Below are positions 1 to 11,360 of a DNA stretch of 64,000 bases, piece by piece; position 1 is the first letter of the stretch; every line of letters starts with the position of its first letter. The position numbers and the translations under genes were made by a program. Below the pieces are notes generated by a model. That model was not told the DNA's origin and searched no databases. It saw nothing but the letters and a program-made list of their open reading frames with translations. Source of the DNA: Cenococcum geophilum 1.58 (lineage: Eukaryota; Ascomycota; Dothideomycetes; Gloniales; Gloniaceae). Location of the stretch: the NCBI GenBank assembly GCA_001692895.1, contig KV748179.1, positions 3,307,390 to 3,371,389 of the forward strand, read 5' to 3'.

Positions 1-1240
1 TAATCTCTTTAAGATTAATAGGGTACTTTAGGGGGGAGTCTTTCCCTAGGGTTCTTCTTTTCCTAACTTGTTAGACGTTTCTCCTTCCTCTATCTCCTTA
101 ATATTGCCTATATCCTTTAGCTCTAGGTAAGATAAGATAAAATAACCCTCTTTATTATAGTTATAGTATATAGCTAAGGTAGGGTTAATTAGGGTATTAT
201 AATAAGTACTAGTTAATAGTGTGGTACGTAGTTAATTAGGTAAGACTTACTAGTGCGTAAATATAACCGCTTTTAGTATAAGGGCCATTATAGCTTATCT
301 TCCTACTCTAGCTCCTATAGGTGTAGTTAATAAGTTTTAACTACTATAAGCCCTTTTTTATTAATTAGAACGGGTGTTAATTTACTTTAGTTTTAAGTTA
401 AGTGATAAATATCGGGCTATAAGTTTTTAGTAGGTTAGTAGGTCATCTAAGGCTACCGTAATCTTCTCTTATAGTTAAACCGTTAGCTTATTATATAGAT
501 CTAAACAGTAGTTCTTAAGGGGAACCTAGCCTTCGCCGCTAGGTGTAAGAATTGGGTCTAAAACTTAGTAAAGGATTAGTTTAACTTTAGTATTAAGCTA
601 TTATAGTCACAACGCGCGTCCTGTGCTTTATTTAGGTTTATATATATAGCGGCTAAATACTATAGTATCTTACTAATAGATGTAAAGCAGACAGGGAAGT
701 CGTCCTTAAATTTGGCTTAAAGGTGACGTTAGGCATCTCCTATAGTTCGACTAAAAAGGTAAAGCATTTTAGCTTCTTTAGAGGGGAAGTAGTTATAGTT
801 AACGCGGAGTTTTCCTTATACTTAGATCCTCTAATTCTTAAAGGTAGGGGTTATCCCGTTAAATAGGGGTTAGGGGTTAAAAAGCTTAATAGACTTTAAT
901 TACTTTATTATTGTATTTATACTCCCTAGTATATTATATTTAGTAGAGTAAATAGGTTAGCTAGGGCTTTTAAAAGGGGAAGCTAGGCTGTTTTATAGGG
1001 CCGTAAGGCTTTTTAGGATTTCTTATAGAGTCTCTTATATATTTCTTACTTTAAGATAATTGGCTTTTTAGCTGGCCGCAAGGGCGCAAATCTGCTTGCG
1101 TACGTCTATAATATTATTATTATCTTTAATTTCTGATTTTAATTGGATCTCAGGTTCCTTTTAGGTAGAGGCAGCTCTCTTAAATAAGCTTACTTTAGGT
1201 GTTATTATTAGCTTTTTAGGGTTCGTTAGTATTATATACT
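1..1240 (-). pseudogene. Element K: RIP-degraded retrotransposon gag
   Basis: The reverse strand reads as a Gag-like protein with many stop codons. One frame over about 450-860 is mostly open and contains recognisable blocks such as KEAKMLYLFSRT, AKFKDDFP and FLHLAAKARFPL, which resemble the capsid region of fungal LTR-retrotransposon Gags. Stops interrupt it at positions expected for glutamine and tryptophan codons, as RIP produces. The 3' part runs off the left edge, so neither the nucleocapsid nor pol is visible. It could belong to the same element as neighbouring J only if the order were rearranged, because J's RNase H lies upstream of it on the same strand; a separate element is more likely. 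Confidence 0.55.
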
Positions 1241-1985
1241 TTAGTTTTAATTCCAGGGGTATAGGTTTAGTCCTATCTGGCTTATAAGGTAGGATATTAT
1301 CTAAGCCTTCCCAGGTAGTATAGAGTTGTTTTAGTGTCTAAGTATAGCGCGTTAACGCGTCGTTGTAGACGAAGTTTCTTTTAGGGTAGGATATTATTAA
1401 GGCCTTCCTAGGCAGAGTAGGGTAAGCTTAGTATAATATTACGGCTTATATAAATACCTCTAAACCAAAGCTTATAGAATGCTATATTATAAAGATACTA
1501 AGCTAAAAAGAAGGGAAAAAGGGGTTGCTAAAACCAATATAAATAAATATATAGGGTAAGCCGCTAAGGCGCTAGCTATAGGCGAGCCAATTATAGGTCG
1601 GCAGAATATAGTAGAATTTAGCAGGTAATATGCGATAGCGCCGTTACAAATAAGAAGTTACGCCCTTTCTAAAATCTAGAGATAGCGCTTACTCCATAAA
1701 ACGTCTTTTAAAATTTTGGCAGTATCTTACTATAGGTGTTTTATATTGCCTATAAAGCTCTAAAGGCCCTATAGCCTTACCCTATATCTCTTCTAAAGTA
1801 TATTCATCCTTCCTATAGGTATAAGCCCTCCCTAATATCATAGCCGTTAGATTTGGGTAGTAGGTTTAAATAGTAGGTTAGTAAATTAAGGTTAAGTTTT
1901 GTTACTTATTTTAAGGCCTTAAGGCGTCATTTAGCATACTCTTTAAAAATTTACTAATTGTGTACTAATTTCCTAGTAAGACCTA
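1241..1985. other. Unassigned AT-rich stretch between gag K and Copia remnant J
   Basis: No usable reading frame on either strand. By position it should hold the 3' LTR of J and the 5' LTR/leader of K (both minus strand), but I could not fix LTR borders because no second copy is present in the window. Around 1561-1592 a motif beginning GCCGCTAAGGCGCTAGC recurs at 17725-17756 inside element B. The rest is TpA-rich sequence typical of RIP. Confidence 0.4.
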
Positions 1986-2676
1986 GTATAGTTAATTAAG
2001 TTTCTATACTATTTAAAGGTGTTTAAGAAAGGCGTAGAACTAAGGACCCGTAAGAGGCTTAGTAAGGCCGTTAGCCGCTATATTAATTAAAGTAATATAT
2101 ATAAGGTTAATCCTATTACTATTTATCTTATCTCTTATATAGTAAAACTAGATATTAATATACTTCGTTTAATTATACTAAACTAGATTTTTAGCCAACG
2201 CTTTTACAGCTTAATTATTAGTTTTAATTAAGATCTTAGAAAACTATTTGCTCTAGTCTAGTATACTAAGTTTAGTAAGTAAAAGTTAAAGCCGTATACT
2301 CTAATTAATATATTAATAGTAAAACGGTAGCTTATAGCTTTAATTTCTATAAAATTGGTTCTTTATTTAATATAAATATAAAGCCCAATATAAAGTGTCT
2401 CGTAGTTTTATCTTATCTTTAATTAGCGTTACTAAAGCTAATTAGTATAAGGTCTAGGTTCTTATTACCTTTATAGATAATTCCTCTATTAAGTAAGCTA
2501 GTTAGGTATTAAAGGATAAGTCTTATAGCCGTTATATAGATAGAGGTAAGATTATAAGCAAAATAGCTTACCGCTAATACCGTAAAGGCGATATCTAGCC
2601 TTACCTTTATTATAAGAAATATAATTAAACTAAATATACTCTAGTATCTTCTAACGTTATCCTTATTAGTAGTTTC
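1986..2676 (-). pseudogene. Element J: Copia RNase H and polyprotein C-terminus
   Basis: The reverse strand encodes, through several stops, the C-terminal part of a Ty1/Copia polyprotein: GIIYKGNKNLDL, then DKTTRH and GFIFILN (the RNase H region), then YTALTF, then a tail like the end of a Copia pol. The DKTTRH motif lies at about 2394-2416. The domain is cut at 2676, where element B is inserted; the missing upstream part resumes at 28939 beyond B. RIP stops prevent expression. Confidence 0.75.
2672..2676. repeat. TSD GTTTC of element B (left copy)
   Basis: GTTTC directly precedes the TGTTGG terminus of B; the matching copy is at 28934-28938, right after CCCAACA. The pair defines the true ends of the 26-kb nest. 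Confidence 0.9.
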
Positions 2677-2751
2677 TGTTGGTTATATAAGGTGATATTA
2701 CGTAGCTACGGTTTGTAGATAGTATAATAATTATTGTTTTATATATATTAA
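2677..2751 (-). repeat. Element B left (3') LTR, first part
   Basis: The first 75 bp of B's left LTR, matching 23131-23191 and the start of 28797 onward with mostly transition differences. It is interrupted by element A, whose target duplication ATTAA occupies 2747-2751. Confidence 0.9.
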
Positions 2752-2943
2752 TGTCACGAGACGGGGCAGTGGCTATAAGACGTATGTATTTGAGGAGTCT
2801 ACAAGACGTTACGTGATTGATCGTAAGGGTTAAGGGCGTAAGGAGGTAATATACCTACGCGTAGCTGATATAAGCTGTATACGAGGTGTACGCGAGAGCA
2901 CGGGGCTCTCCTATGGAGGCCCCTATAGTGGGGTTCCGTAATA
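2752..2943 (-). repeat. Element A 3' LTR
   Basis: A 192-bp repeat that aligns over its whole length with 9007-9199. The differences are overwhelmingly C/T and G/A. It is followed by the C-rich tract at 2944-2956, the complement of the polypurine tract. Confidence 0.92.
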
Positions 2944-3270
2944 TTACCCCCCCTCCTATAGAGGCGGAGCTTTGGCGATGCTATAGTTACTATATATATA
3001 TAGAAGGGACACTTAAGGTATAGAAAAGAAGAAAGGGGGGTATTACTAAAGGCTTAAAACAACGTTATATAATAAGGCTTGGCATCTAAGAATCCGACCA
3101 ATTAGATAACTTTAACCGCCGGTCGAAGTTCCTGGACATCTTAACGATATTCCGGTCATATGATCGCACTTTGCCGCAATCTGACGGTAATTTAATAGCA
3201 ATTTGCCCCTATATAGCAATGTATAACGGTTTAACTCTATAAGGGCTCCTATAGAGGATTAGGTATAAAA
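2944..3270 (-). other. Element A polypurine tract and 3' untranslated region
   Basis: Non-coding DNA between the LTR and the chromodomain. The polypurine tract reads AGGAGGGGGGGTAA on the minus strand. At 3091-3144 there is a 54-bp block that recurs at 17858-17911 in the unrelated Copia element B, differing only by C/T and G/A changes. Confidence 0.75.
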
Positions 3271-6200
3271 TCTCTGCTTAGGCCCGGTTTCTATAGGTTT
3301 GTGTAGTAAAAGTTGCTAATTAAATCCTTTGCATTTTCGAAGTCTTCCCATAGTTGCCATTCTGGCTAATCTATATCGAATCCTGTATATATAGCTCTAT
3401 AGTAGAGCTGTCGTCCTCTGCCTTTACCAAAGTATTTAGAGTCAATAATTCGTTCAACGGTCCACTCCTTGTGGTTCTCGTCTTTGTTCTCGTCTCGGAT
3501 TAGTACTAGTAGGGGTTTAAGCTATATCTGCCCCAGTAAGGGGTTAGGCTGGTAAAGGTATAGTAGCTATAGGTAAAATACAGGCCATATCCTACGGGTG
3601 GCTAGGGCAGGTAGGAGCTCTAGCTTATATACAGCTCCCCTGTCAATAACTCGTTTAATTAGGTAGGGGCCGAGGTTCTTATAATTAAGTAACTTTATAG
3701 GCCTCTGCGTAGAGATATTGCGTATATCTAGCCATACCTAGTCGCCAACACGCATCTCTAGTAGTGGCGTTCTATAATAGTTAGCGAAGTAGGCCTACTT
3801 TACTTAAGCCTAGGCCATTTCTCCCTTATAGTAGTCAAGTAGATTTTTTATACGGTCTGTATACTAGTCGGTAAGTAGTATCTTAAGGCATTTTCCATAT
3901 GGCAGTTTCTTATTAATAGGTTCTAGTAGTTCTATACCGGATTAAAGGTAATATCCCTTATTCGCGAAGAACGGGGTAAGTCCTATAGTAGTTAAGACGT
4001 AATTATTCGCTGCGAATTCACCTAGTAGGAGGTAATTTACCTAGTTATCTTAACTATAGGCGACTACCTATCGTAGGTACACTTTTATGCTAGCATTAGC
4101 GTTTTCCGGTTACCCAGTAGTTTTGTAGTAGAAGGATATAGATATCTTAACGGAGATGCTAAGGCGTTAGTAGATTTGTCTCTATATATTAGAGCCGAAC
4201 TATATGCCTTAGTTAGACATAATTAAGTTAGGTAACCTATATAATTAGTAAATTTCGCGGAGGAAGGCGTTAGTAACGTCGCTAATGGCTACGCCTTCGG
4301 TTAGGACGTAGTGGCGCTCTTTTATAAGTCGGCATATTATTATAAGGATATTCTTATAGGTATGGCCATATCGCTTATAGGGTGGTAAGTTAATAACGAA
4401 ATCTATAGCGATATCTGCCCATTATTATATGGGTACTAGTAGAGGGTGCAGTAATCCTTAGTACTTTATATTAAAGGCCTTAGCGCACTTATAACTGTAG
4501 CAGGCGCCTATAAAGCGTTTAACTAAGTTTATCATTTTAGGCTAGAAGTAGTATCGGCTAAGAAGCTTATAGGTTCCTCCTCTACNTANGTGGCCGCTTA
4601 ATTAGAGGTTATAGGCCATTTAGATTAGTTACTATTATAGATTTTCTAAGTTAGGGACAAATAGACGGCCTCTATAATAGAGCTTGTTTTTTTTTACTTC
4701 TAAGGCTGCTATATCAATCTAGCTTAAGCTTTGGAGTTTAGTCGGCAGTATACAGGCGCTGGCGGTCTTTGCGGCAATAAGTTAATACAGTAATAGGTTA
4801 ACAGAGGTGTTATATGCCGTAGTAATAAGCTTATTAATTTCGGGAGGTGATTTTAGTTCTATAGTATAGAGCTGAGGTATAGTTGGCTCTATTATAGGTA
4901 GTATACCTAGGGCCAAATTCCATACTTTTAGGATTGTCTATTATTGGAACTGGTTATAGGGGTTATCTTTAGACTAAGGAAGGTCTTATAAGCGGCGTAT
5001 TAGGCTATTAGGCTTAATACCTTATACTCCTAGCCTATATGCGATTTTAAAGTTAAAACTAGAGAGGAACTCGTTTCAGCGTGCTTGGCGTTAGTTTAGC
5101 TGTTTTATAGTTATAAAGTACTTAAGGTTGCAATAATCCGTAAGGACTTTAGTTGGCTAGTTAGGTTCTGCTAAGGAGAGTTCCGGTTGGAATTCCTTAA
5201 ACGCTTATATAATCGCGAGAAGTTTCTTATTATAGATCTCGTAGTTATATTCTTATAGTATAAGCTTAGATGAATAGAATACGACTAGGTAGAGGAGACC
5301 GTCGTCACCTATCTAAGAGAGGACGCCTGTGTTAACGTGGTCTAAGGAGTTAGTCTTAAGATAGAGTTATCGTCCTAGTATAAAGTAAGCTAGGATAGGT
5401 GCTTTGGTAAAAGCATCTTTAAGGTCTTAGAACGCCTTCTCGCATTTAGGCGTCTAGATAAAATATAGATATATTTTTCTTCCTTTTACGGAAAGGCCCT
5501 TCGTTTGCATTATTGCTATAAGTAGTGCTATAACACCCAAGAGGTTATATATAAATTTTTAATAGAAGTTAGCAAAACTAAGGAAAGCTTATACGTCTTT
5601 AATGCAGTTAGGGGTTTACTATTTGGTAATTATATATACCTTCTTGGGGTCCATACGGACACCCTTAGTAGTAATAATTAGTCTAAGGTATTTTACTTCT
5701 ATAACTAAGAATTTATACTTCTTTAAATTAATATAAAGTTCTACGTCCCTAAGGCGCTATAGGACCTTTTAAATATGCTTAGTATGCTTAGAAGGGTTAT
5801 TGCTATAAATAAGTATATTATCTAGGTACGCAGAGTAGAAGTCGTTAAGGTAGTCCTATAAGGCGTTATTAATATAGCTTTAGAAGCTGCCTAGGCCATT
5901 ATATACGCTAAAGGGCATAACGGTATATTTAAATTAGCTAAAGCGCGATGCGAATATGGTTTTCCATTTATTACCTTCTTGTATTTAGAGGCAGTTAAAG
6001 GCAGCAATAATATTAAGCTTAGTATAGATTTTAGCTTGGCTAAGCCGCTTAAGAGTCTTATGTATAAGTAGTACGGGGTATTAATTCTTAATCGTGATAG
6101 TATTAAGTCCTTTATAGTTAACGTAGAATTAAATACCTCCTCCTAGCTTCTTAGCAAGGAGGATAGGGGCGGCTATTAGGGATATACTGGGGCGAATAAA

Positions 6201-7000
6201 CCCTTTATTAAGGTGTTCGTTAATATACTTTTTAACAACTAAAAGTTTGTCTTTTAATATTAGGTAGGGTCTCTTATAGGGTAGCGTTTTTCCTTATTTA
6301 ATATTAATGGTATAGTTATTAGGTTAATATAGGGGGAGTATATCTACGCTCTTTTATAAGCATATATTAATAAAGTTATAGTACCTCTTAGGGAGGAGCT
6401 TACGGAGTTCCTTGTTGGTAAGTCCTTTTTTAAGCTTTATAAACTTTTTAAAGTCTAAAGGTGAAAGTCCATAGAGTTTTATAGGGGTATTATTTTCTAG
6501 GAGGTTAACTATATCTATCCTATTACTATAGAGGACGTAGTCCTGTTCTTTATTAAGCTTATATAGTTATAATTAGGAGGCTATAGTAACGGTTTAGCCT
6601 TTCTTACATACTATACGGTAGAAGGCCGCGGCACTTATATAGTGGCAGTTAGTTATAGGTAGGGTAATAAGGGGTTCCTTAGGTTAGTATCCTAGGGAGT
6701 AGATAAAGGCGGCTAGGCTATATCCTAGGTAGGTCTCTCTATAGTATTTAGAGTTAAAGGTTACTTCTCTCTTTTTCTAGTTAATGGTAGGGTTATATTA
6801 TTTAAGCTAGTTTATTCTAAGGATAATAGGGTAGTTAGTAAGTGGTGTAATATAGGCCTAGAGTTCTTCCTAGTGCCTATTTATATCTAAGTAGAGTTGT
6901 GCTATATAGGTAATCTTCTATACGGTATAACTACCGTTAGCGAGTTATAGGGCGCGGGCTTTGATAAGGGGTAAGGTAGGTAGGTTATAAGTATATATAA
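3270..7000 (-). pseudogene. Element A pol: protease-RT-RNase H-integrase-chromodomain
   Basis: The minus strand carries a degraded Gypsy pol. The chromodomain at about 3300-3480 reads SKYFGKGRGRQLYYRAI and then PEWQLWEDFENAK. RNase H/thumb sequence near 5060-5290 includes YNYEIYNKKLLAIIQAF and LTDYCNLKYF. The RT active-site box at 5817-5828 reads YLDN followed by ILIYSNN. The family motif is YLDD, so the second catalytic aspartate has been lost through a G-to-A change. Many TAA/TAG stops interrupt every domain. N bases cluster at 7023-7080 near the protease. No functional product is possible. Confidence 0.85.
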
Positions 7001-7369
7001 ATTAGGTATCTATAAATTTATTNNTAGCTNNNNAATTAATTATANAACGGCTTTTATATTATTTTTTAGNAGTAGTNNCTATTATAGGTAAAACTATCTA
7101 TTTCCGTTTATTTATCTTTACTAAGTTATCTATTAAGTAGGCCGATATATAGATCCCCTTATCGTTAGGGCGTCCTAACCTACGACTTAGGGCTAGGACT
7201 TGGCGTTTTCCGTTTCCGTATCTAACTCTACCGCTATTATTACGTCTTTGTCTTATACGGTAGTGGTATATAGTAACGTATTTAGTGTTTAAGGTACTAG
7301 ATTAGGTATTAAGCGGCGGCTGCTAAACCTAGCTATTAGGTAGTTTAGGCTATAGCTATAATAGCCTTC

Positions 7370-8760
7370 TTAATAACATCTATAGCAACGCTTTAGCTTC
7401 TAGAGTAGCTTATATTCTCCGTCTAGTAGCTTCTATAGGAAGGTTAGTATAGAAAGGTCGATATTAGGACCAGTAGTATTACTTAGGGTAGTAGGTGTTA
7501 GTAGTTTAATAGGTCCGGAGGGCTTCTATAGGGAGGTCTTTAGGCGGGGGTTTATAGTAGCGATCTAATTTAGTTGTTATTTAATCTTTTGTATAGCTGC
7601 TACTATATTATAAACATCATTGTAGTTATAGCTGGCGGCTGCGTAATTAAGGCGATAAGTGACTTTTTTAAGGAGATCTTCCTGGTCTTTAGTATTATCT
7701 TAGGTGAGGGCTCTAGTATATTTCTAGAATTTAACATAGAACTTATTAAATAATTTAGTAGGGCTTATCTTTAAAGTATGTAGTTTAGCTTAGTTAGTGG
7801 CTAGTAGGTTATAGTCGTGGTATATTAGGTCGAGATCGTTAAGGACTTTTTAGTAGGACTGCCACTTTCGGGGGCTATTGGTCTCCTATTAGGCGAAGAG
7901 TCTATTAAATAGTGTACCCTTTATTCACCCAATAATGTAGCTAATCTTAGTGTCTTCTGTAGGAAAAATGCAGGCGCTCTAAGTTAGTTTCTTGCGGATT
8001 TGTATCTTCTAGTGGCTATATTCTTTACAGTCTCTCTAAAAAACTAGGGGATTAGGGTAACGTGCATTAGACCCTATAGTAGTAGCTTAGGTTTAGTTAT
8101 TATAGCTTTTATTGTCGCTTTGGTAGGGGTTCCTGTTAGGTAAGGCTGCTTAGCGCTAACCCTTTATTAAGTGTTGAGTAGGTAAAGTTGCCGGGGGCGT
8201 AGAGACTTAAGTGGCGTTATATATAGTAGAGAGGTGTCTAGCGTTATTATAAATATGCTTATTAAGCTAAGATTATAGGTATTTAATTATACCTTCTCTT
8301 TTAGTAACTATAGTAATAAGTATAATCTTAGCCTTCTTTAACTGTTAGATGTCGCGTTTAGACACGCGGAGGTTGTCTTCGGTTTCTTAACGCGTGTTAT
8401 TAGCGAGCGCCTTACAAGCTTATAGGTCTTAGATAATATCGCGATCTTAGGCAGTACGCATCTCAGCTTATATAAGCTTTAGGTAGTAGTTCTATAGAAG
8501 GCGGTAGTATTTATTAGGTTTTCGTGCTACCATTTTTATAAACGTCTCGGCGTCTCGTATTTTGATTTTAATAGGTAATAGCCCTTCCGCTTGCTTATCT
8601 ATAGTTATATAGTTAATAAAAGATAAGATATTATTAGTGTCCATCTCCTTAGGGGTTAAGGCTAGGGCTAATAAATTAAATTCTCTTGGGATTAATTGGC
8701 GTTATAGGTTAAGTATAGGTATTAGATTGTTCTTTAGATTTAATATAGTAGCTAATAAGG
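7370..8760 (-). pseudogene. Element A gag with degraded zinc knuckle
   Basis: The reverse strand shows a Gag capsid region (KISYIIGRIKGT, WETNSPRKWQSY, SPTKLFNKFYVKF, QEDLLKKVTYRLNY) followed near 7370-7410 by RCYRCYQEGYYSYSLNY, a CCHC nucleocapsid knuckle in which the expected His and final Cys appear as Tyr. The substitutions are what C-to-T changes give. The order gag then pol on the minus strand agrees with the LTR, polypurine tract and chromodomain evidence. Confidence 0.78.
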
Positions 8761-8903
8761 AATATTGTCTTACTATTGTGGGTTCCTTAGAAGTATAAAG
8801 TAAGGTAACTCGTAGGCACGCTACTTCTAGCAGCGCCTATAGTATTACAGAGACGTAGAATTAGTCATAGGCTGGGTGTCGGTGGTAAAAAGGCGCAATG
8901 TAA

Positions 8904-9006
8904 TATTATGGGACGGGGCAGTGGCTATAAGACGTATGTATTCAAGGAGTCTACAAGACGTTGCGCGATCGATCGTAAGGGTCGAGGGCGTAAGGAGGTG
9001 ATATAC
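8904..9006 (-). repeat. Partial tandem LTR copy in element A
   Basis: A 103-bp stretch matching the first 103 bp (plus orientation) of the adjacent complete LTR at 9007-9199. It directly abuts that LTR. In transcription order the element therefore starts full LTR, then the last 103 bp of an LTR again, then the leader. Its TGTCACG start has become TATTATG by RIP-type changes. Confidence 0.85.
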
Positions 9007-9199
9007 TGTCACGGAACGAGGGCAGTGGCTACAGAGCGTATGTATTCGAGGAGTCTACAAGACGTTGCGCGATCGATCGTAAGGGTCGAGGGCGTAAGGA
9101 GGTGATATACCTACGCGTAGCTGACATAAGCTGTACGCGAGGTGTACGCGAGAGCACGGGGCTCTCCTATGGAGGCCCCTGCGGTGGGGTTCCGTGATA
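9007..9199 (-). repeat. Element A 5' LTR
   Basis: A complete LTR starting TGTCACGGAACG and ending CCGTGATA, flanked on the right by the TSD ATTAA (9200-9204). It is richer in CpG and less mutated than the left LTR. A short open frame across it (8908-9105) is a by-product of the repeat and not a gene. Confidence 0.92.
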
Positions 9200-9204
9200 A
9201 TTAA

Positions 9205-9327
9205 TAAGGGAGGGCGAGGAGCTTAAGGCTCCTCGCCACGCTAGTGCCGCGGCGACACGTAACGGCAACTTACCGTACGTAACGGCAATATACCTTATAT
9301 AGTGACCCCTTGCCTTTATTCCCAATA
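9205..9327 (-). repeat. Element B left (3') LTR, second part
   Basis: The remaining 123 bp of the LTR, ending CCCAATA. It is nearly identical to 28811-28933, including a GC-rich segment with the inverted repeat GAGGAGCTTAAGGCTCCTC (9217-9235 area) and the tandem motif CGTAACGGCAA. The GC-rich block has kept CpG and some CpA, so the LTR is less mutated than the body. Confidence 0.9.
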
Positions 9328-9352
9328 CTAGCAACTCTTCTTTTATGGTTGC

Positions 9353-9778
9353 TGTTACAAACGCTTTAAGTACAATATTACGACTACTTGGAGAAGAGTT
9401 AGAAGAAGCTAGTTAGTTAATATAAGCACAGTCCAGGATAGAACCCGTAGAACTATGTGACGAGGAATAGTAACTAAGGTTATATGACGTGCTATATATT
9501 AAACGCAAGGAATAAGAGGAACTTACGTACCTTATATATAATACGTATATTATATACAAGGAGGATTTTATAGGAGTATGGTTACGTATTTAAGGACCCT
9601 TAGTCCCTACCTAGATAGTTCCTTCCTTGTAGTAATTCTTAGAATATAATTAGAGTTAATCTGTTAGGCAACCACTCCACCAGTTGTTATTACATTGTTA
9701 ACTACTATCTTTACATTTCCTATACACCTAGCCCATTAATAGAACCCATTATAGTTCCTACTATAAGGTTCCGTTATA
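9353..9778 (+). repeat. Element D 5' LTR
   Basis: 426 bp, aligned end to end with 17138-17563. The two LTRs differ at many sites, almost all C/T or G/A, so divergence mainly records RIP and not elapsed time. Confidence 0.93.
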
Positions 9779-9824
9779 TAATTACTACTATAGTTACGGT
9801 ATTAAATATAGGAAGTTAAACAAC

Positions 9825-11360
9825 ATGCCACCAAAAGCAGCCACTACGACGCCATCGACGGCGGCAACTACTTTAAGGTCAGNGGGTGACACTAGTATGG
9901 CGGACACTGACTCGCAATAACCTGTAACAGTAGGACAATTATAGAAAATAGTTAACTAGTTAATAGAAAACAATACAGTACTTAAAAATAAGATTAACGG
10001 GATAGGCGCAGTAAAGGTTAAGTTACTATTAATCAAAAGATTCTTAGAAGAGAGATTAAAGCTTAAAGAATTCCTTATATAAATGCACTTTAAGGTAGCA
10101 CAGGAGGGAGTAAAGCTAGTAATACCCATAGATCGAATAGCGTATGTAGGACTGTTCTTAACAGGAAGGGCACTTAAATGGTTTAAGCCTTACCTTATAG
10201 AAATACAGGTAAACGGAATAATAACTATAAACTAGAAAGTACGGTTTATATTTTTAAGCTAGGACGGATTCGTGGAATAACTTATATAAATGTTCGGAGA
10301 CCTAGAGGTAATAACCACGATAAAAAAAAAACTTTAAGATATTACGTAGCGAACCTTAGCAATTAAGTATATAATACAGTTTCAGACACTAGTAATATAA
10401 GTTAAGTGGAATAATAAGGCGCTTATGGCACAGTATAAATAAGGACTTAAGGCTAAAGTCTAGGATATAATTATTTTAATAAAAGATGCGGATACTTTAA
10501 GGGAACTAATAGATTAAGTAATAAAAATTAATAATAGGATCTACCAAAGGGAACAGACCAAGAGAGGTTAGGATAGAGTTCTATAGTTGTATAAAATTGT
10601 CACGGGACTCACACGCTCTCACGTCCCTGCGCGTTTTGACGTTCTTAACCCGTGCTCACGTTCGTCCCGAGACACCTACGCACGTTCCCCTACAACCCCT
10701 ATTTATACCCGACCTGGCACACAAAGAATCTTCTTCTTTATCCAAATGTCTTTGTATCAACCACGCATAGTTACGCGTACGTAGCCTTCTTCAATTACTA
10801 CCCTGTTTAGTACATTGTATTCCAGCTCGTGCCCACTTCCATGACAAAAATATAGAGTACGTAACAACTAAAGCCAAGTTAGAAACTATAGTATAGCGTA
10901 AAGCTAATGGACCTAAGCGGTACAAAAGAAGCCTATAAGAGATAGAGTAAGAAACTATAAAAACCTAGAGGTTAAGGATCTAGTGATTATAGGACTAAGG
11001 AGTATAGGCTAAACTAAGAATCTTAGTAGCAGAAGATGTTTAAGCGGACTTTATAATAAAAGCAATGGTTTAAAAATAGAGCTTATATAAATTGCGGAAA
11101 ATAGGGTTATTTCGCTAGAGACTATAGAAGTAGTTAAAGTTATTATGTAGTAAAGGGAACTAGACTAGTAGTATATAACACATACGTATAGAGGGACAAC
11201 AGTGTACTGCGAGGAACAAAAGAATATTTAATTAAAAGTTTTACGTTTTGTTATAATAATATATACCAAATTTATAAAGACGCTAAGTATGGCGTAAGCT
11301 ATTAGCTATAAGAGCTAGAGTTAAGAGGACTTAAAGAAACTAAAGAGTTAGATAAAGAAT
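9825..11360 (+). pseudogene. Element D gag, interrupted by a solo LTR
   Basis: It starts MPPKAATTTPST at the ATG of 9825, 46 bp after the LTR. The Gag capsid follows with LLIKRFLEERLKLKEFLI, IAYVGLFLTGRALKWFKPYL and other family motifs, broken by stops. The nucleocapsid knuckle at about 11085-11125 reads INCGK.GYFARDYRS, where the last Cys is now Tyr. A 249-bp solo LTR at 10598-10846 was later inserted. The related D2 copy has lost the start codon (ATA at the equivalent site). Confidence 0.82.
10598..10846 (+). mobile_element. Solo LTR (S) inserted in element D gag
   Basis: 249 bp from TGTCACGGGACTC to CTTCCATGACA, flanked by perfect AAAAT duplications at 10593-10597 and 10847-10851. It is far richer in C, G and CpA than the DNA around it, so it arrived after the main RIP wave or was never multi-copy enough to be targeted. 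A TATA-like CTATTTATACC lies inside. It breaks the gag alignment with D2, which lacks it. An open frame covering it is not a gene. Orientation is arbitrary because no internal region survives. Confidence 0.9.

Larger units (their letters stand above)
2752..9199 (-). mobile_element. Element A: Gypsy chromovirus inserted in B's LTR
   Basis: Bounded by LTRs of about 192 bp (2752-2943 and 9007-9199) beginning TGTCACG and ending CCGTGATA/CCGTAATA, with a perfect TSD ATTAA at 2747-2751 and 9200-9204. A purine-rich tract (complement of 2944-2962) sits next to the left LTR, so the element reads on the minus strand. Domain order on that strand is gag with zinc knuckle, protease, RT, RNase H, integrase and C-terminal chromodomain, which makes it a chromovirus. 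An extra partial LTR copy lies at 8904-9006. The copy is inactivated by RIP stops. Confidence 0.93.

Noticed and set aside
8908-9105. 65-residue frame
   Set aside because: Lies inside the duplicated LTR of element A.
10587-10784. 65-residue frame with good base composition
   Set aside because: It is inside the solo LTR at 10598-10846; open because the LTR escaped RIP.
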